The notes below the pieces were generated by a model. The model saw nothing but the letters and a program-made list of their open reading frames with translations. It made no database searches and had not been told where the DNA came from. Shown in pieces: positions 1 to 7,741 of a DNA stretch of 64,000 nt (the first letter of the stretch is position 1; every line of letters begins with the position of its first letter). The position numbers were made by a program, and so were the translations under genes. Origin of the DNA: Firm-04 sp045628085 (GTDB lineage: Bacteria; Bacillota; Clostridia; Oscillospirales; Ruminococcaceae); contig JAZQOZ010000023.1 in the NCBI GenBank assembly GCA_045628085.1, positions 1 through 64,000 on the forward strand, written 5' to 3'.

Positions 1-1080
1 GAAGCTGCACCGGATGAAACGATAGAAGAACCGAGCGACGAACCGATCAAGGGAGCGGTCGTTGATACATCAAAAGCCTTTGTCCTGACCGCAGGCGAAT
101 GGAATGACAACGAGAACTGGGGTTTCATTGCAAATCTTGTCCACAACGATACGATCAGTTTTCCGTCCTATGGACTTGATCCTGTGAACCGTGTTGCTGT
201 GACTGTTACAAACGGCGGTGCGCCTGTACGGAATCAGACCGTTCAGCTCAAAGCGAAAGATATCCTCTGGACGGCAAAGACCGACAAGAACGGCATGGCA
301 TATCTGTTCTATGATTCCGCCTTTGCAGGAAGTGAACTGACGATCGAGACAGACGATGCAGATGCAGTGTCATTTACTGCGCCTTCGGACGCATCCGGAC
401 AGGGCGGCAGATCCGTTCCGGTGCTGGAATATACGCTCGAAACAAGTGCGGAAGCGCAGTCTTATTCTGATACAGAGGTATGCTTCATGCTTGATACAAC
501 AGGCTCAATGGGTGATGAGATCACCTATCTGCAAATGGATTTCGCTGCGATCGCAGAGGAAGTTGCAAGAGACGGCATGACATTCTCCGTGAATTTCTAT
601 CGGGATGAGGGCGATGCTTATGTGACACGCTGCAATCCGTTTACGGATGATGTCAAATCTGTTCAGCAGGCGCTCAATCAGGAATATGCAGACGGCGGCG
701 GAGATACACCGGAAGCCGTTGCGGAGATCCTTGACGAGGTCATGACAAAGGGTGACTGGCACGAAAATACGAATAAGATCGCATTCCTGATCTTCGATGC
801 GCCGCCGCACAGCGGTTCTGAGCAGGAGAATATGATCCTGAATGCAGTGAAAGCGGCAGCAGAACAGGGCATTCATGTTGTTCCGGTCGTTGCTTCCAAT
901 GCTGATCGTGAAACGGAGCTGTTCGGCAGAGCGCTCTCGATCATGACAGATGCAAATTATGTATTCCTGACAGACGATTCCGGTGTCGGCGAATCCCATC
1001 TGGAGCCGATCATCGGTGATTATGATGTGGAACTGCTGCATGATATCATCGTCCGGAATATCAATGAGATCGCAGGATAA
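1..1080 (+). CDS. von Willebrand factor A domain protein, 5' end cut off
   Basis: The frame is open from base 1, so the start lies upstream; 359 C-terminal residues are visible. An acidic Glu/Asp/Pro-rich stretch is followed by a segment resembling a carboxypeptidase-regulatory/Ig-like module, with NGGAPVRNQTV and later DKNGMAYL. The C-terminal ~200 residues are a VWA domain: the MIDAS signature DTTGSMGD, then FDAPPHSG in the position where many bacterial VWA proteins have it. VWA domains bind a divalent metal and mediate protein contacts; here a cell-surface or secreted role is inferred, because the signal peptide would lie outside the window. A hairpin terminator follows directly. Family call is firm, role unknown. 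Confidence 0.85.
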   Translation, partial: EAAPDETIEEPSDEPIKGAVVDTSKAFVLTAGEWNDNENWGFIANLVHNDTISFPSYGLDPVNRVAVTVTNGGAPVRNQTVQLKAKDILWTAKTDKNGMAYLFYDSAFAGSELTIETDDADAVSFTAPSDASGQGGRSVPVLEYTLETSAEAQSYSDTEVCFMLDTTGSMGDEITYLQMDFAAIAEEVARDGMTFSVNFYRDEGDAYVTRCNPFTDDVKSVQQALNQEYADGGGDTPEAVAEILDEVMTKGDWHENTNKIAFLIFDAPPHSGSEQENMILNAVKAAAEQGIHVVPVVASNADRETELFGRALSIMTDANYVFLTDDSGVGESHLEPIIGDYDVELLHDIIVRNINEIAG

Positions 1081-1104
1081 CAGAGAAACATAAACAGATA
1101 AACG

Positions 1105-1148
1105 AATCCGCAGGATTACAGCCGATTACTGTATTCCTGCGGATTTTT
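1105..1148 (+). terminator. Intrinsic terminator after the VWA gene
   Basis: Eleven-base perfect inverted repeat (AATCCGCAGGA / TCCTGCGGATT) around a 19-base loop, followed by T residues, 25 bases after the stop codon. Confidence 0.8.
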
Positions 1149-1268
1149 CATCCTGCCTGAAAATGCCGATTCACCGCGCAGACACGATAACATCCTGACG
1201 AAAAAGGCTTTATGCAGTCAATATTGCCAAAAAGAATCGGAAAGATATACTTTTTTCATCTTCTCCCA

Positions 1269-1297
1269 TTGCAATTCCCGTCAGAATGTGTTATAAT
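1269..1297 (+). promoter_or_regulatory. Housekeeping promoter for the 1378 gene and trpS
   Basis: TTGCAA and TATAAT separated by 17 bases, about 80 bases before the first gene. The transcript would carry a short AACCC/GGGTT hairpin just before the ribosome binding site. No T-box (AGGGTGG core) was seen although trpS lies downstream. Confidence 0.75.
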
Positions 1298-1377
1298 AGA
1301 AAAGTACGGCTTACGTACACATTTCTTGCAATATGAAAATGAAACCCCTTTGCGGGTTAAGAAAGGAAATCCTTATT

Positions 1378-1923
1378 ATGGCAAACAATAATCCGAGCTT
1401 CAATAAGAGAGTCCCCGTCAGCAAGCCTTATCTGGTAACCAGAAATCAGGCGCTCCGCCTCTCTCCCTCGAATTTCACGCAGTTTATGAAGCAAAGTACG
1501 GTCTATGGTGTCGTTGTCGATATTCCGATGGCTCCGACTGTCGTGACCACACTTGCCTGCTATATCAACGGTGCTGCAAACCTCTATTTCAGCAACGGCA
1601 AGGACTATTCCGGCGCTGCACAGCGTTATCCGGGTGTTGTGCAGGCTACGCGCAATTTTGTTGTAAATGCAGCGCATTTTGTCACGGATGAAAACCGTGT
1701 GAATACACTGGAACTGCCGAACAGCAGAGCGCCTTTTGCCTATATCCTCACAACAAACGGTCTGCATCGTTTGCAGATCAATCCGATTCTCGGTCAGCAG
1801 ACACCTGAAGAACGTGCATTTATGAGTATGTATCAGCGCGTAATGGGCGAACTGCATTCGGCACAGCTCAAAGATAAAGCTGCCGGACTGGATCCCTCTG
1901 AAACGCTTGTTGCAACCCGCTGA
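1378..1923 (+). CDS. Hypothetical protein co-transcribed with trpS
   Basis: 181 residues starting MANNNPSFNKRV; this ATG was chosen because AAGAAAGG lies about 11 bases upstream, whereas the in-frame ATG at 1333 has no site. No signal peptide, transmembrane segment or catalytic motif is visible. The protein is rich in Asn, Thr and hydrophobics, looks globular and soluble, and contains a recognisable but unnamed middle part (VVVDIPMAPTVVTTLACYIN). trpS begins 21 bases after its stop, so the two probably share a message. I do not recognise the family; link to tryptophan-tRNA metabolism is only by position. Confidence 0.75.
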   Translation: MANNNPSFNKRVPVSKPYLVTRNQALRLSPSNFTQFMKQSTVYGVVVDIPMAPTVVTTLACYINGAANLYFSNGKDYSGAAQRYPGVVQATRNFVVNAAHFVTDENRVNTLELPNSRAPFAYILTTNGLHRLQINPILGQQTPEERAFMSMYQRVMGELHSAQLKDKAAGLDPSETLVATR

Positions 1924-1944
1924 TCACCCAGAAGGAGCATTTAC

Positions 1945-2961
1945 ATGGAATCACAGAATTCACAGCCGAAAAAGCAGCGTATTTTCAGCGCGATCCAGCC
2001 GACCGGTGTCTTTACGCTCGGTAATTATATCGGCGCTGTCCGCAACTGGGATACGCTTCAGGAAGAATATGAGTGCATCTATGCGATCGCCGATCTTCAT
2101 GCGATCACGGTCATGCAGGAGCCGGCTGAACTGCGCAAAAACACCATGCAGGCATTTGCTCTGATGCTTGCCTGCGGTATGGATCCGAAACGCAGCGTGA
2201 CGTTCGTTCAGAGCCAGAATCCGCATCATGCAGAGCTGAGCTGGGTGCTTTCCTGTTCGACCATGTTCGGTGAACTGAGCCGTATGACGCAGTTCAAGGA
2301 CAAGAGCGCACGCCATGCGGATAATATCAATGCAGGTCTGTTTACATATCCGGTACTGATGGCAGCCGATATTCTCGCATATAATGCAGATCTCGTGCCG
2401 ATCGGTGCCGACCAGAAACAGCACCTTGAGCTTGCACGCAATATCGCACAGCGCTTCAATCAGCGTTATGGCGAAACATTTACTGTTCCGGACGGCTATT
2501 TCCCCAAGCAGGGTGCAAGACTGATGTCTTTGCAGGATCCGACGAAGAAAATGTCCAAGTCGGATGAGAATGTGAACGGCTGCGTCTATATTCTCGATGA
2601 TAAGGATACGATCCTGCGGAAATTTAAGCGTGCCGTCACCGATTCCGATACTGAGGTGTGCTACAGAGAGGGCAAGGACGGCATCAATAATCTCATGACC
2701 ATTTACGGCGCTGTTACCGGAAAAACGATGGACGAGATCACTGCTGAGTTTGCCGGCAAGGGCTATGGCGATTTCAAGCTCGCTGTCGGTGAAGCAGTTG
2801 CCGATCACCTTGAGCCGGTTCGTTCGGAATTTGCGCGCCTGATCGCAGATAAAGCATATCTGACCGAATGTATGTCCAACGGCGCACAGCAGGCATATCA
2901 TCTGACTTCCAAGCTGATCCGCAAGGTTTATCGCCGTGTCGGATTCATCGACAGACTTTGA
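1945..2961 (+). CDS. trpS: Tryptophan-tRNA ligase
   Basis: Class I aminoacyl-tRNA synthetase charging tRNA-Trp in the cytoplasm. 338 residues, normal for bacterial TrpRS. The N-terminal catalytic fold shows SAIQPTGVFTLGNYIGAV, containing the HIGH-type motif in its TrpRS form (TLGN), and KKMSKSDEN is the KMSKS loop. AAGGAG lies eight bases before the ATG. It follows the unknown 1378 gene by 21 bases and precedes mazG by ~140 bases. No T-box leader is visible, so tRNA-dependent control is not indicated here. Confidence 0.97.
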   Translation: MESQNSQPKKQRIFSAIQPTGVFTLGNYIGAVRNWDTLQEEYECIYAIADLHAITVMQEPAELRKNTMQAFALMLACGMDPKRSVTFVQSQNPHHAELSWVLSCSTMFGELSRMTQFKDKSARHADNINAGLFTYPVLMAADILAYNADLVPIGADQKQHLELARNIAQRFNQRYGETFTVPDGYFPKQGARLMSLQDPTKKMSKSDENVNGCVYILDDKDTILRKFKRAVTDSDTEVCYREGKDGINNLMTIYGAVTGKTMDEITAEFAGKGYGDFKLAVGEAVADHLEPVRSEFARLIADKAYLTECMSNGAQQAYHLTSKLIRKVYRRVGFIDRL

Positions 2962-3104
2962 GCATTCTCTGTATCCCGAACAGATATCTGTGCAAATGAC
3001 TAAAAGAAAAAGCGTTAAATAATGCTGTTTTGGATGCATAGATAAAAATTCAGAATTTGCGAAAAAATGCTTGCTTTTTGCGAAAAATAGAGGTAAAATG
3101 AATC

Positions 3105-3938
3105 ATGAGAACAAGCGAAGAAACCCTTGCGGCACTGCGAAATTGTCCGCAGTACGGCATTGCAGAGCTTCTGCAGATCATGCAGGTTCTCCGCAGCGAA
3201 AACGGCTGCCCGTGGGATAAGGAGCAGACGCATCAGAGCATCCGGCAGGATTTCCTTGAGGAATGCTATGAAGCGGTCGAAGCGATCGACATGGACAGTG
3301 TTCCGATGATGCGTGAGGAACTTGGCGATGTTCTGCTTCAGGTCATATTCCATTGTCAGATCGAAGCGGAGCAGTCACATTTCACATTTGATGATATCTG
3401 CGATGAACTGTGCAGAAAGCTCGTTATCCGGCATCCGCACGTATTCGGTACGACCGAGGTTTCCGGCAGCGATGAGGTCCTGAAAAACTGGGACAGCATC
3501 AAACAGGAAACCAAAAATCAACAGACTGCCACAGATACATTGGATGGGGTATGCAAGGCACTACCTGCTTTGATGTATGCACAGAAACTCGGTAAGCGTG
3601 CAGGCAGAGCCGGTATGGACTGGAAATCTGCGGAAGATGCTTTTCAGTATATTCGGAAGGAAACGGACGAGCTGGAGGCGGCAATGCGGTCCGGCGACAG
3701 CAAACAGATCGAGGAGGAACTCGGAGATCTGCTGTTTTCCTGTGTCAATACTGCAAGACATCTGAAAATTGATGCGGAAACGGCGATGCGCGATGCGGCA
3801 GAAAAGTTCCGCCGTCGGTTTGCTGAAACGGAAAGACTTGTCCTCGCTGAAAATCAGGATATGGCATCGCTCGATCTGGATACACTGGATGTGTACTGGG
3901 AAGAAGCGAAAAAGAATCTTGCCGATCCGCGGAAATGA
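3105..3938 (+). CDS. mazG: Nucleoside triphosphate pyrophosphohydrolase MazG
   Basis: Hydrolyses (d)NTPs to NMP and pyrophosphate, a house-cleaning enzyme. 277 residues, close to full-length two-domain MazG. Two alpha-helical MazG modules are visible: GCPWDKEQTHQSIRQDFLEE followed by REELGDVLLQVIFH, and a second copy with EEELGDLLFSCVN. The EExxE/ExxD metal-binding pattern is present in both. AGAGG lies 11 bases before the ATG. It heads the mazG-hup-rqcP group, the common Firmicute order. A TTGCTT/TAAAAT pair with 17 spacing lies so close that the transcript would be nearly leaderless, so that promoter is doubtful. Confidence 0.95.
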   Translation: MRTSEETLAALRNCPQYGIAELLQIMQVLRSENGCPWDKEQTHQSIRQDFLEECYEAVEAIDMDSVPMMREELGDVLLQVIFHCQIEAEQSHFTFDDICDELCRKLVIRHPHVFGTTEVSGSDEVLKNWDSIKQETKNQQTATDTLDGVCKALPALMYAQKLGKRAGRAGMDWKSAEDAFQYIRKETDELEAAMRSGDSKQIEEELGDLLFSCVNTARHLKIDAETAMRDAAEKFRRRFAETERLVLAENQDMASLDLDTLDVYWEEAKKNLADPRK

Positions 3939-3974
3939 TTTTACAGATGCGCGTCAAACCGGCAAGCTGTAAAA
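3939..3974 (+). repeat. Inverted repeat between mazG and hup
   Basis: TTTTACAG and CTGTAAAA form an 8-base perfect inverted repeat right after the mazG stop. No T tract follows, so it is more likely an mRNA 3'-end stabiliser or attenuator than a full terminator. Confidence 0.4.
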
Positions 3975-4011
3975 TTACCTGAAAAAGAGATGAAAACTGG
4001 AGGATCACACA

Positions 4012-4287
4012 ATGACCAAAATTGAATTGATTACCGCACTGGCGCAGAAGGGTAACTGCACCAGAAAAGAGGCAGATGATGCACTGGAGCTGGTCACATC
4101 TGTCATCGTTGAATCGCTGATGGAGGGTGAGAAGGTTCACCTGACAGGTCTCGGAACTTTCGAGATCCATGAGAGAAAGGCGAAGGAAACCAAGAACCCG
4201 CGCACCGGCAAACCCATGACTACGCCGGCAAAGAAAGCACCTGCTTTCCGCGCATCAAAAGCATTGAAGGAAGCTGTAAACAAGTAA
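4012..4287 (+). CDS. hup: HU-family DNA-binding protein
   Basis: 91 residues, standard HU length. It begins MTKIELITALAQKG and has the DNA-binding arm with GLGTFEIHERKAKETKNPRTG, and ends FRASKALKEAVNK as in HU/HBsu. HU dimers bend and compact chromosomal DNA with little sequence specificity. GGAGG lies eight to nine bases upstream. Its stop codon overlaps the start of rqcP by one base, implying translational coupling. Confidence 0.96.
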   Translation: MTKIELITALAQKGNCTRKEADDALELVTSVIVESLMEGEKVHLTGLGTFEIHERKAKETKNPRTGKPMTTPAKKAPAFRASKALKEAVNK

Positions 4288-4529
4288 TGAGACTGGATAA
4301 ATACCTGAAGGTTTCCCGTTTGATGAAACGCAGAACTGTTGCAAATGAAGCCTGTGATGCAGGCAGAGTTGCAGTCAACGGAAAGCCTGCGCGTGCCTCA
4401 TACGAAGTCAAGGTCGGCGATGTGATCGAGATTGCCTTCGGACAAAGAACAATGAGAGTGCGTGTTGCCGCTGTTACTGAGGTCGTGAAGAAGGAAGACG
4501 CCGCGGCGCTTTATACGATCGAACCGTGA
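4287..4529 (+). CDS. rqcP: S4-domain RNA-binding protein RqcP (YabO/Hsp15-like)
   Basis: 80 residues consisting almost wholly of an S4 domain: RLDKYLKVSRLMKRRTVANE, then GRVAVNGKPARASYEVKVGD. In Bacillus subtilis RqcP works with RqcH on stalled 50S-peptidyl-tRNA complexes to add alanine tails; that function is transferred by family and by the conserved mazG-hup-rqcP order. Start overlaps the hup stop by one base. A strong terminator follows. Confidence 0.9.
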   Translation: MRLDKYLKVSRLMKRRTVANEACDAGRVAVNGKPARASYEVKVGDVIEIAFGQRTMRVRVAAVTEVVKKEDAAALYTIEP

Positions 4530-4566
4530 ATCCTGTAGGATAATGATTCTGATTCAAGACGAATGA

Positions 4567-4593
4567 GCCGGAGAATTGTTCTCCGGCTTTTTT
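4567..4593 (+). terminator. Intrinsic terminator after rqcP
   Basis: Nine-base perfect stem GCCGGAGAA / TTCTCCGGC with a three-base loop and a run of six T. Confidence 0.92.
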
Positions 4594-4613
4594 GTATTCT
4601 GCCGATAATACGC

Positions 4614-4651
4614 AAAAAAGCACTTCCGTTCCGGAGAACGAAAGTGCTTTT
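4614..4651 (-). terminator. Terminator of the rpsF-ssb-rpsR operon (bidirectional)
   Basis: AAAAGCACTT...AAGTGCTTTT outer stem and CGTTC/GAACG inner stem with one mismatch; on the minus strand it ends in a T run. It lies 12 bases beyond the rpsR stop. Confidence 0.85.
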
Positions 4652-4663
4652 CATGTTCCGTAA

Positions 4664-4912
4664 TCAGTCAGCAGAATACGGGATCAGCGCAACATATCTG
4701 GAACGCTTGATCGCGGTGGTGAGCTGACGCTGATGATATGCACAGGTGCCGGTGACTCTGCGGGGCAGAATCTTTGCACGCTCGGTCATGCACTTCTTCA
4801 GACGGTTGATATCCTTATAGTCGATGTTCTGAACCTTATCTGCACAGAACATACAAACCTTTCTGCGCGGTCTCTTTGCGCCGCGCTGCGGTCTTTCATG
4901 ATCCATAGGCAT
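4664..4912 (-). CDS. rpsR: Ribosomal protein bS18
   Basis: 82 residues. S18 binds S6 and the platform of the 30S subunit. It has a KVCMFCADK CxxC motif and later TGTCAYHQ, as expected for a zinc-type C+ variant, and the conserved YKDINRLKKCMTERAKILPR core. AGGAGGG lies eight bases before ATG. Last gene of rpsF-ssb-rpsR. Confidence 0.97.
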   Translation of the reverse strand: MPMDHERPQRGAKRPRRKVCMFCADKVQNIDYKDINRLKKCMTERAKILPRRVTGTCAYHQRQLTTAIKRSRYVALIPYSAD

Positions 4913-4943
4913 GATAAATTTCCCTCCTTTTCAGGAAATCATT

Positions 4944-5507
4944 TTAGAACGGAACTTCTCCGTCGCTGAGGATTTCTTCAAATTCACCGATGTCACCAAT
5001 GGAAAGGGCATCCTGCGAAGGTGCTGCCGGACGCGGAGCTGCCGGAGCCGGAGCATTCTGATATCCGCCCTGCGGAGCATAGCTCTGCTGCTGATATCCG
5101 CCCTGCTGCTGGTAACCGCCGCCCTGTTGGTAGCCGCCGTAATTATCCTGCTGACCGCCGGAATAATCTCCGCCGCCCTGTGAGGACGAACTCTTGGATT
5201 CACCAAAGCTGACGTTGTCAGCCTGAACTTCCATGCTGTAATGCTTAACACCGTTGTTATCCGTATAATCGTTATTGCGGAGGCTGCCCTCTACAATAAT
5301 CATCTTTCCTTTGGAAAAATAACGTGAAACGAACTCGGCTGTGTTTCTCCAGCAGGTGACATTGATAAAGTCGGCTTGCTTCTCCTGATCCTTACGGAAC
5401 GGGCGATCGACTGCAACAGTGATGCGGCAAACCGGAATACCGGAAGTCGTCTGCCGAAACTCAGGATCACGGGTCAGACGTCCCATTAAAATAACCTTGT
5501 TCAGCAT
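4944..5507 (-). CDS. ssb: Single-stranded DNA-binding protein
   Basis: 187 residues. The N-terminal OB fold (MLNKVILMGRLTRDPEFRQT) binds ssDNA as a tetramer during replication and repair. A Gly/Gln/Tyr-rich disordered linker (residues ~115-160) with repeated GGYQQ units leads to the acidic tip ending DGEVPF, which recruits partner proteins. Lies between rpsF and rpsR in the usual order. Confidence 0.97.
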   Translation of the reverse strand: MLNKVILMGRLTRDPEFRQTTSGIPVCRITVAVDRPFRKDQEKQADFINVTCWRNTAEFVSRYFSKGKMIIVEGSLRNNDYTDNNGVKHYSMEVQADNVSFGESKSSSSQGGGDYSGGQQDNYGGYQQGGGYQQQGGYQQQSYAPQGGYQNAPAPAAPRPAAPSQDALSIGDIGEFEEILSDGEVPF

Positions 5508-5538
5508 AAACCGAACCTCCTTTTGAACGCTTGGAATC

Positions 5539-5832
5539 TTACTCCGTGACAGTGATCATGGAGCGCAGCACACCGTCCGTGATATTCAGGACACGATCCA
5601 GCTCTGCCGGGAAATCCGGAGCGGATGTGAAGCCTGCCACGATGTAGTATGCATCGGTCTCGTAGTTGATCGGGTATGCCAGCTTACGCTTACCCCATTC
5701 ATCAACCTCGCCGAGTTCTGCATTCTTTTCGATGAGAGCCTTTACCTTTGCCCAGATGTTCTGGACAGCCTCTTCACCCTTGCTGAGACTGATAACGAGC
5801 ATCAGCTCATAGCTTGCAGTTTTCTTCGCCAT
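5539..5832 (-). CDS. rpsF: Ribosomal protein bS6
   Basis: 97 residues, normal length; YELMLVISLSKGEEAVQN at the start and WGKRKLAYPINYETDAYYIV in the middle are characteristic. S6 pairs with S18 on the 30S platform. GGAGG lies seven bases before the ATG. First gene of the operon, behind a structured leader that may be its own binding site. Confidence 0.97.
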   Translation of the reverse strand: MAKKTASYELMLVISLSKGEEAVQNIWAKVKALIEKNAELGEVDEWGKRKLAYPINYETDAYYIVAGFTSAPDFPAELDRVLNITDGVLRSMITVTE

Positions 5833-5858
5833 GTTTGATACACCTCCTTTTGGATAAA

Positions 5859-5924
5859 GCCCGTCCGTTCAGATTTCGGGCGGACAAGGAATCGGCTTGC
5901 GCCGTGGTACAGATAACCCGTACC
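5859..5924 (-). promoter_or_regulatory. Structured rpsF leader, candidate S6:S18 autoregulatory site
   Basis: Read on the minus strand the leader holds a GGTAC/GTACC hairpin, a CGGC-GCAA-GCCG tetraloop hairpin, then GTCCG/CGGAC (5863-5885) overlapping GCCCG/CGGGC (5859-5881). The last two pairings cross, so they are alternative folds or a pseudoknot. rpsF leaders that bind the S6:S18 complex are known in many bacteria; assignment here is inference from position and structure. Confidence 0.45.
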
Positions 5925-5929
5925 TTACT

Positions 5930-5958
5930 ATTTTATCAGAAAACAGCGGATTTGTCAA
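5930..5958 (-). promoter_or_regulatory. Promoter of rpsF-ssb-rpsR
   Basis: Minus strand TTGACA (5953-5958) and TAAAAT (5930-5935) separated by 17 bases, about 100 bases before rpsF. Confidence 0.85.
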
Positions 5959-6073
5959 GAGCAAAATGAAAATTTTATGCCGTATTTTCTGCATCATTCA
6001 TCTTTGGGCTGTTATCTGCATACAATTCAGCGAACAGCAAACGGGTGCTGAAAAGCGACAGGGGGGATAATCA

Positions 6074-7699
6074 TTGAAGCAGCAATCGGTTCTGCGCGGC
6101 TCGGTGTGGCTGATCGCCTCGGCAGTATCGGCTAAAATTCTCGGCGCAGTTTTCCGGATTCCGCTGACGGCAATGCTCGGCGGAACGGGTATGGGTTATT
6201 TTTCATGTGCATACGGACTTTTTCTGCCAGTATTCGCACTTTCTGTCAACGGCATCAATACGGCTGTATCTGCGGTGACTGCACAGGCACAGGCGAAACA
6301 TGATCCGGAATCGGCAGAGCGCACGTTCCGCATTGCACGCAGAATGTTCGGAATTGGCGGTGCGGTCTGTTCATTGATGCTTTGGTTCGCCGCTGAACCG
6401 CTTTGCTCCGGATTTTTGCATAATCCGGACGCTGCGCTTGCAGTACGGATGTTTGCGCCGGCAGTATTGATCTGCTGTCTGAATGCTGTTCTGCGCGGTT
6501 TGCATGAAGGATGCCGGAATATGATCCCGACTGCGGTCTCACAGGTGACTGAGGGAATCGGCAGAGTGGCATTCGGGCTCTTTTTCTGCGATATTGTTTT
6601 GCGGCAGGGGAGTACGGCTTTGCAATGGTTCCCTGCCGGCACTGCACTTCCGGCGGCGGCAGCAGCAGCGGCGATATTCGGAGTGACGCTTTCGACTGCT
6701 GTCGGATTGCTGACACTGCTTTGTTTTCCGGTGCGGCGGAGTGTGCGGTCATCGCCGGTCTATCTGCCGCATTCTGACCGTTCTCTGCGGCGATCGCTGC
6801 TGCGGATACTGATACCGGTAGCGGCGGCATCACTTGTGACGAATCTGACCACGCTGATTGATCTTGCCGCCGGAATGCGGCTTCTGGAGCGCGTGATTTT
6901 CAATGTGCCGGAACGGTTCGGTCTGCCGGACGGGATTTCGTCTGAGCAGGCGGCGCAGTCTGCAAATTTTTTGTTCGGTGCATTTTCCGGTATGGCTGTG
7001 ACGATTTTCAACCTTGTGCCTGCGGTGACGAATATGTTCGGAAAAGGTGTATTTCCTGCGTTTGCGGCAGAGTATGTCCGGCACCGGACAGATGAGGCTG
7101 CCGAACAGGCAGAGAATGTGATGCGCAGGACGGCTTTTCTTGCAATTCCGGCAGGTTTCGGCATGACCGCGCTCGCATATCCGATTCTGAACTGTTTGTT
7201 TCCGACCAAACCGCAGGAAACGGCGGCTGTCGAAGTCCCTCTGATGATTCTTGGAATCGCGGTGATTTTTGCCGCGCTCAGTTATCCGTTATTCAGTATG
7301 CTTCAGGCATCCGGTCATGCCGGCGATACGGTATCTGTGATGCTCTGCGGTGCGGCAGCGAAGCTGCTTTGCAATTATTTGCTGATCCCGCGGCTGGGAC
7401 TTTCCGGCATTGCACTTTCAACGGGTATTTGTTATGCTGTTATTCTTCTGCTTGCACTGCGCAGAATGCGTCTGCGAACCGGTATTCGTCTGCGTCTGCT
7501 GCGGATGTCTGCCGGAATGCTGTTTGCCGGTGCTTTTTGCGCTGCTGCGGCATATACCTGCCGGATGCAGATCAATTCCCGATTGCCGCAGAGCGCCGCG
7601 TTGTTCATTTCGGTCATTTCCGGCGGTGCTGTTTACCTGTTCAGTCTGCTGCTTATGCGGTATTTTTCGCGGCAAAACAAAGCCGCAAAACCGAGATGA
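6074..7699 (+). CDS. MATE-like polysaccharide/lipid II flippase (MurJ/SpoVB family)
   Basis: 541 residues with about 14 hydrophobic segments spread over the whole length, the layout of MOP-superfamily flippases. N-terminal SVWLIASAVSAKILGAVFRI PLTAMLG resembles SpoVB/MurJ. Expected to move a lipid-linked cell wall or polysaccharide precursor across the membrane; which one is unknown. TTG start with a G-rich site (CAGGGGGG) seven bases upstream. Monocistronic by appearance: it is divergent from rpsF and convergent with the scaffoldin gene. Its stop codon lies inside the loop of the downstream hairpin. Confidence 0.85.
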   Translation: MKQQSVLRGSVWLIASAVSAKILGAVFRIPLTAMLGGTGMGYFSCAYGLFLPVFALSVNGINTAVSAVTAQAQAKHDPESAERTFRIARRMFGIGGAVCSLMLWFAAEPLCSGFLHNPDAALAVRMFAPAVLICCLNAVLRGLHEGCRNMIPTAVSQVTEGIGRVAFGLFFCDIVLRQGSTALQWFPAGTALPAAAAAAAIFGVTLSTAVGLLTLLCFPVRRSVRSSPVYLPHSDRSLRRSLLRILIPVAAASLVTNLTTLIDLAAGMRLLERVIFNVPERFGLPDGISSEQAAQSANFLFGAFSGMAVTIFNLVPAVTNMFGKGVFPAFAAEYVRHRTDEAAEQAENVMRRTAFLAIPAGFGMTALAYPILNCLFPTKPQETAAVEVPLMILGIAVIFAALSYPLFSMLQASGHAGDTVSVMLCGAAAKLLCNYLLIPRLGLSGIALSTGICYAVILLLALRRMRLRTGIRLRLLRMSAGMLFAGAFCAAAAYTCRMQINSRLPQSAALFISVISGGAVYLFSLLLMRYFSRQNKAAKPR

Positions 7700-7714
7700 T
7701 ACGGTTTTGCGGCT
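7681..7714 (-). terminator. Bidirectional terminator hairpin between flippase and scaffoldin
   Basis: Thirteen-base perfect stem AGCCGCAAAACCG / CGGTTTTGCGGCT with an eight-base loop containing the flippase stop codon. T-rich flank on the minus side (TTTGTTTTG) suggests it mainly ends the acn-icd-rex-scaffoldin transcript. Confidence 0.75.
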
Positions 7715-7741
7715 TCGCAGCAGATATTGTATTCAGAAGAA

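Noticed and set aside
1298..1377. T-box leader upstream of trpS
   Set aside because: No T-box core or terminator/antiterminator pair found; leader is only ~80 bases.
3071..3099. TTGCTT-17-TAAAAT promoter before mazG
   Set aside because: It would start transcription at about the ATG, losing the AGAGG ribosome site; more likely chance in AT-rich DNA.
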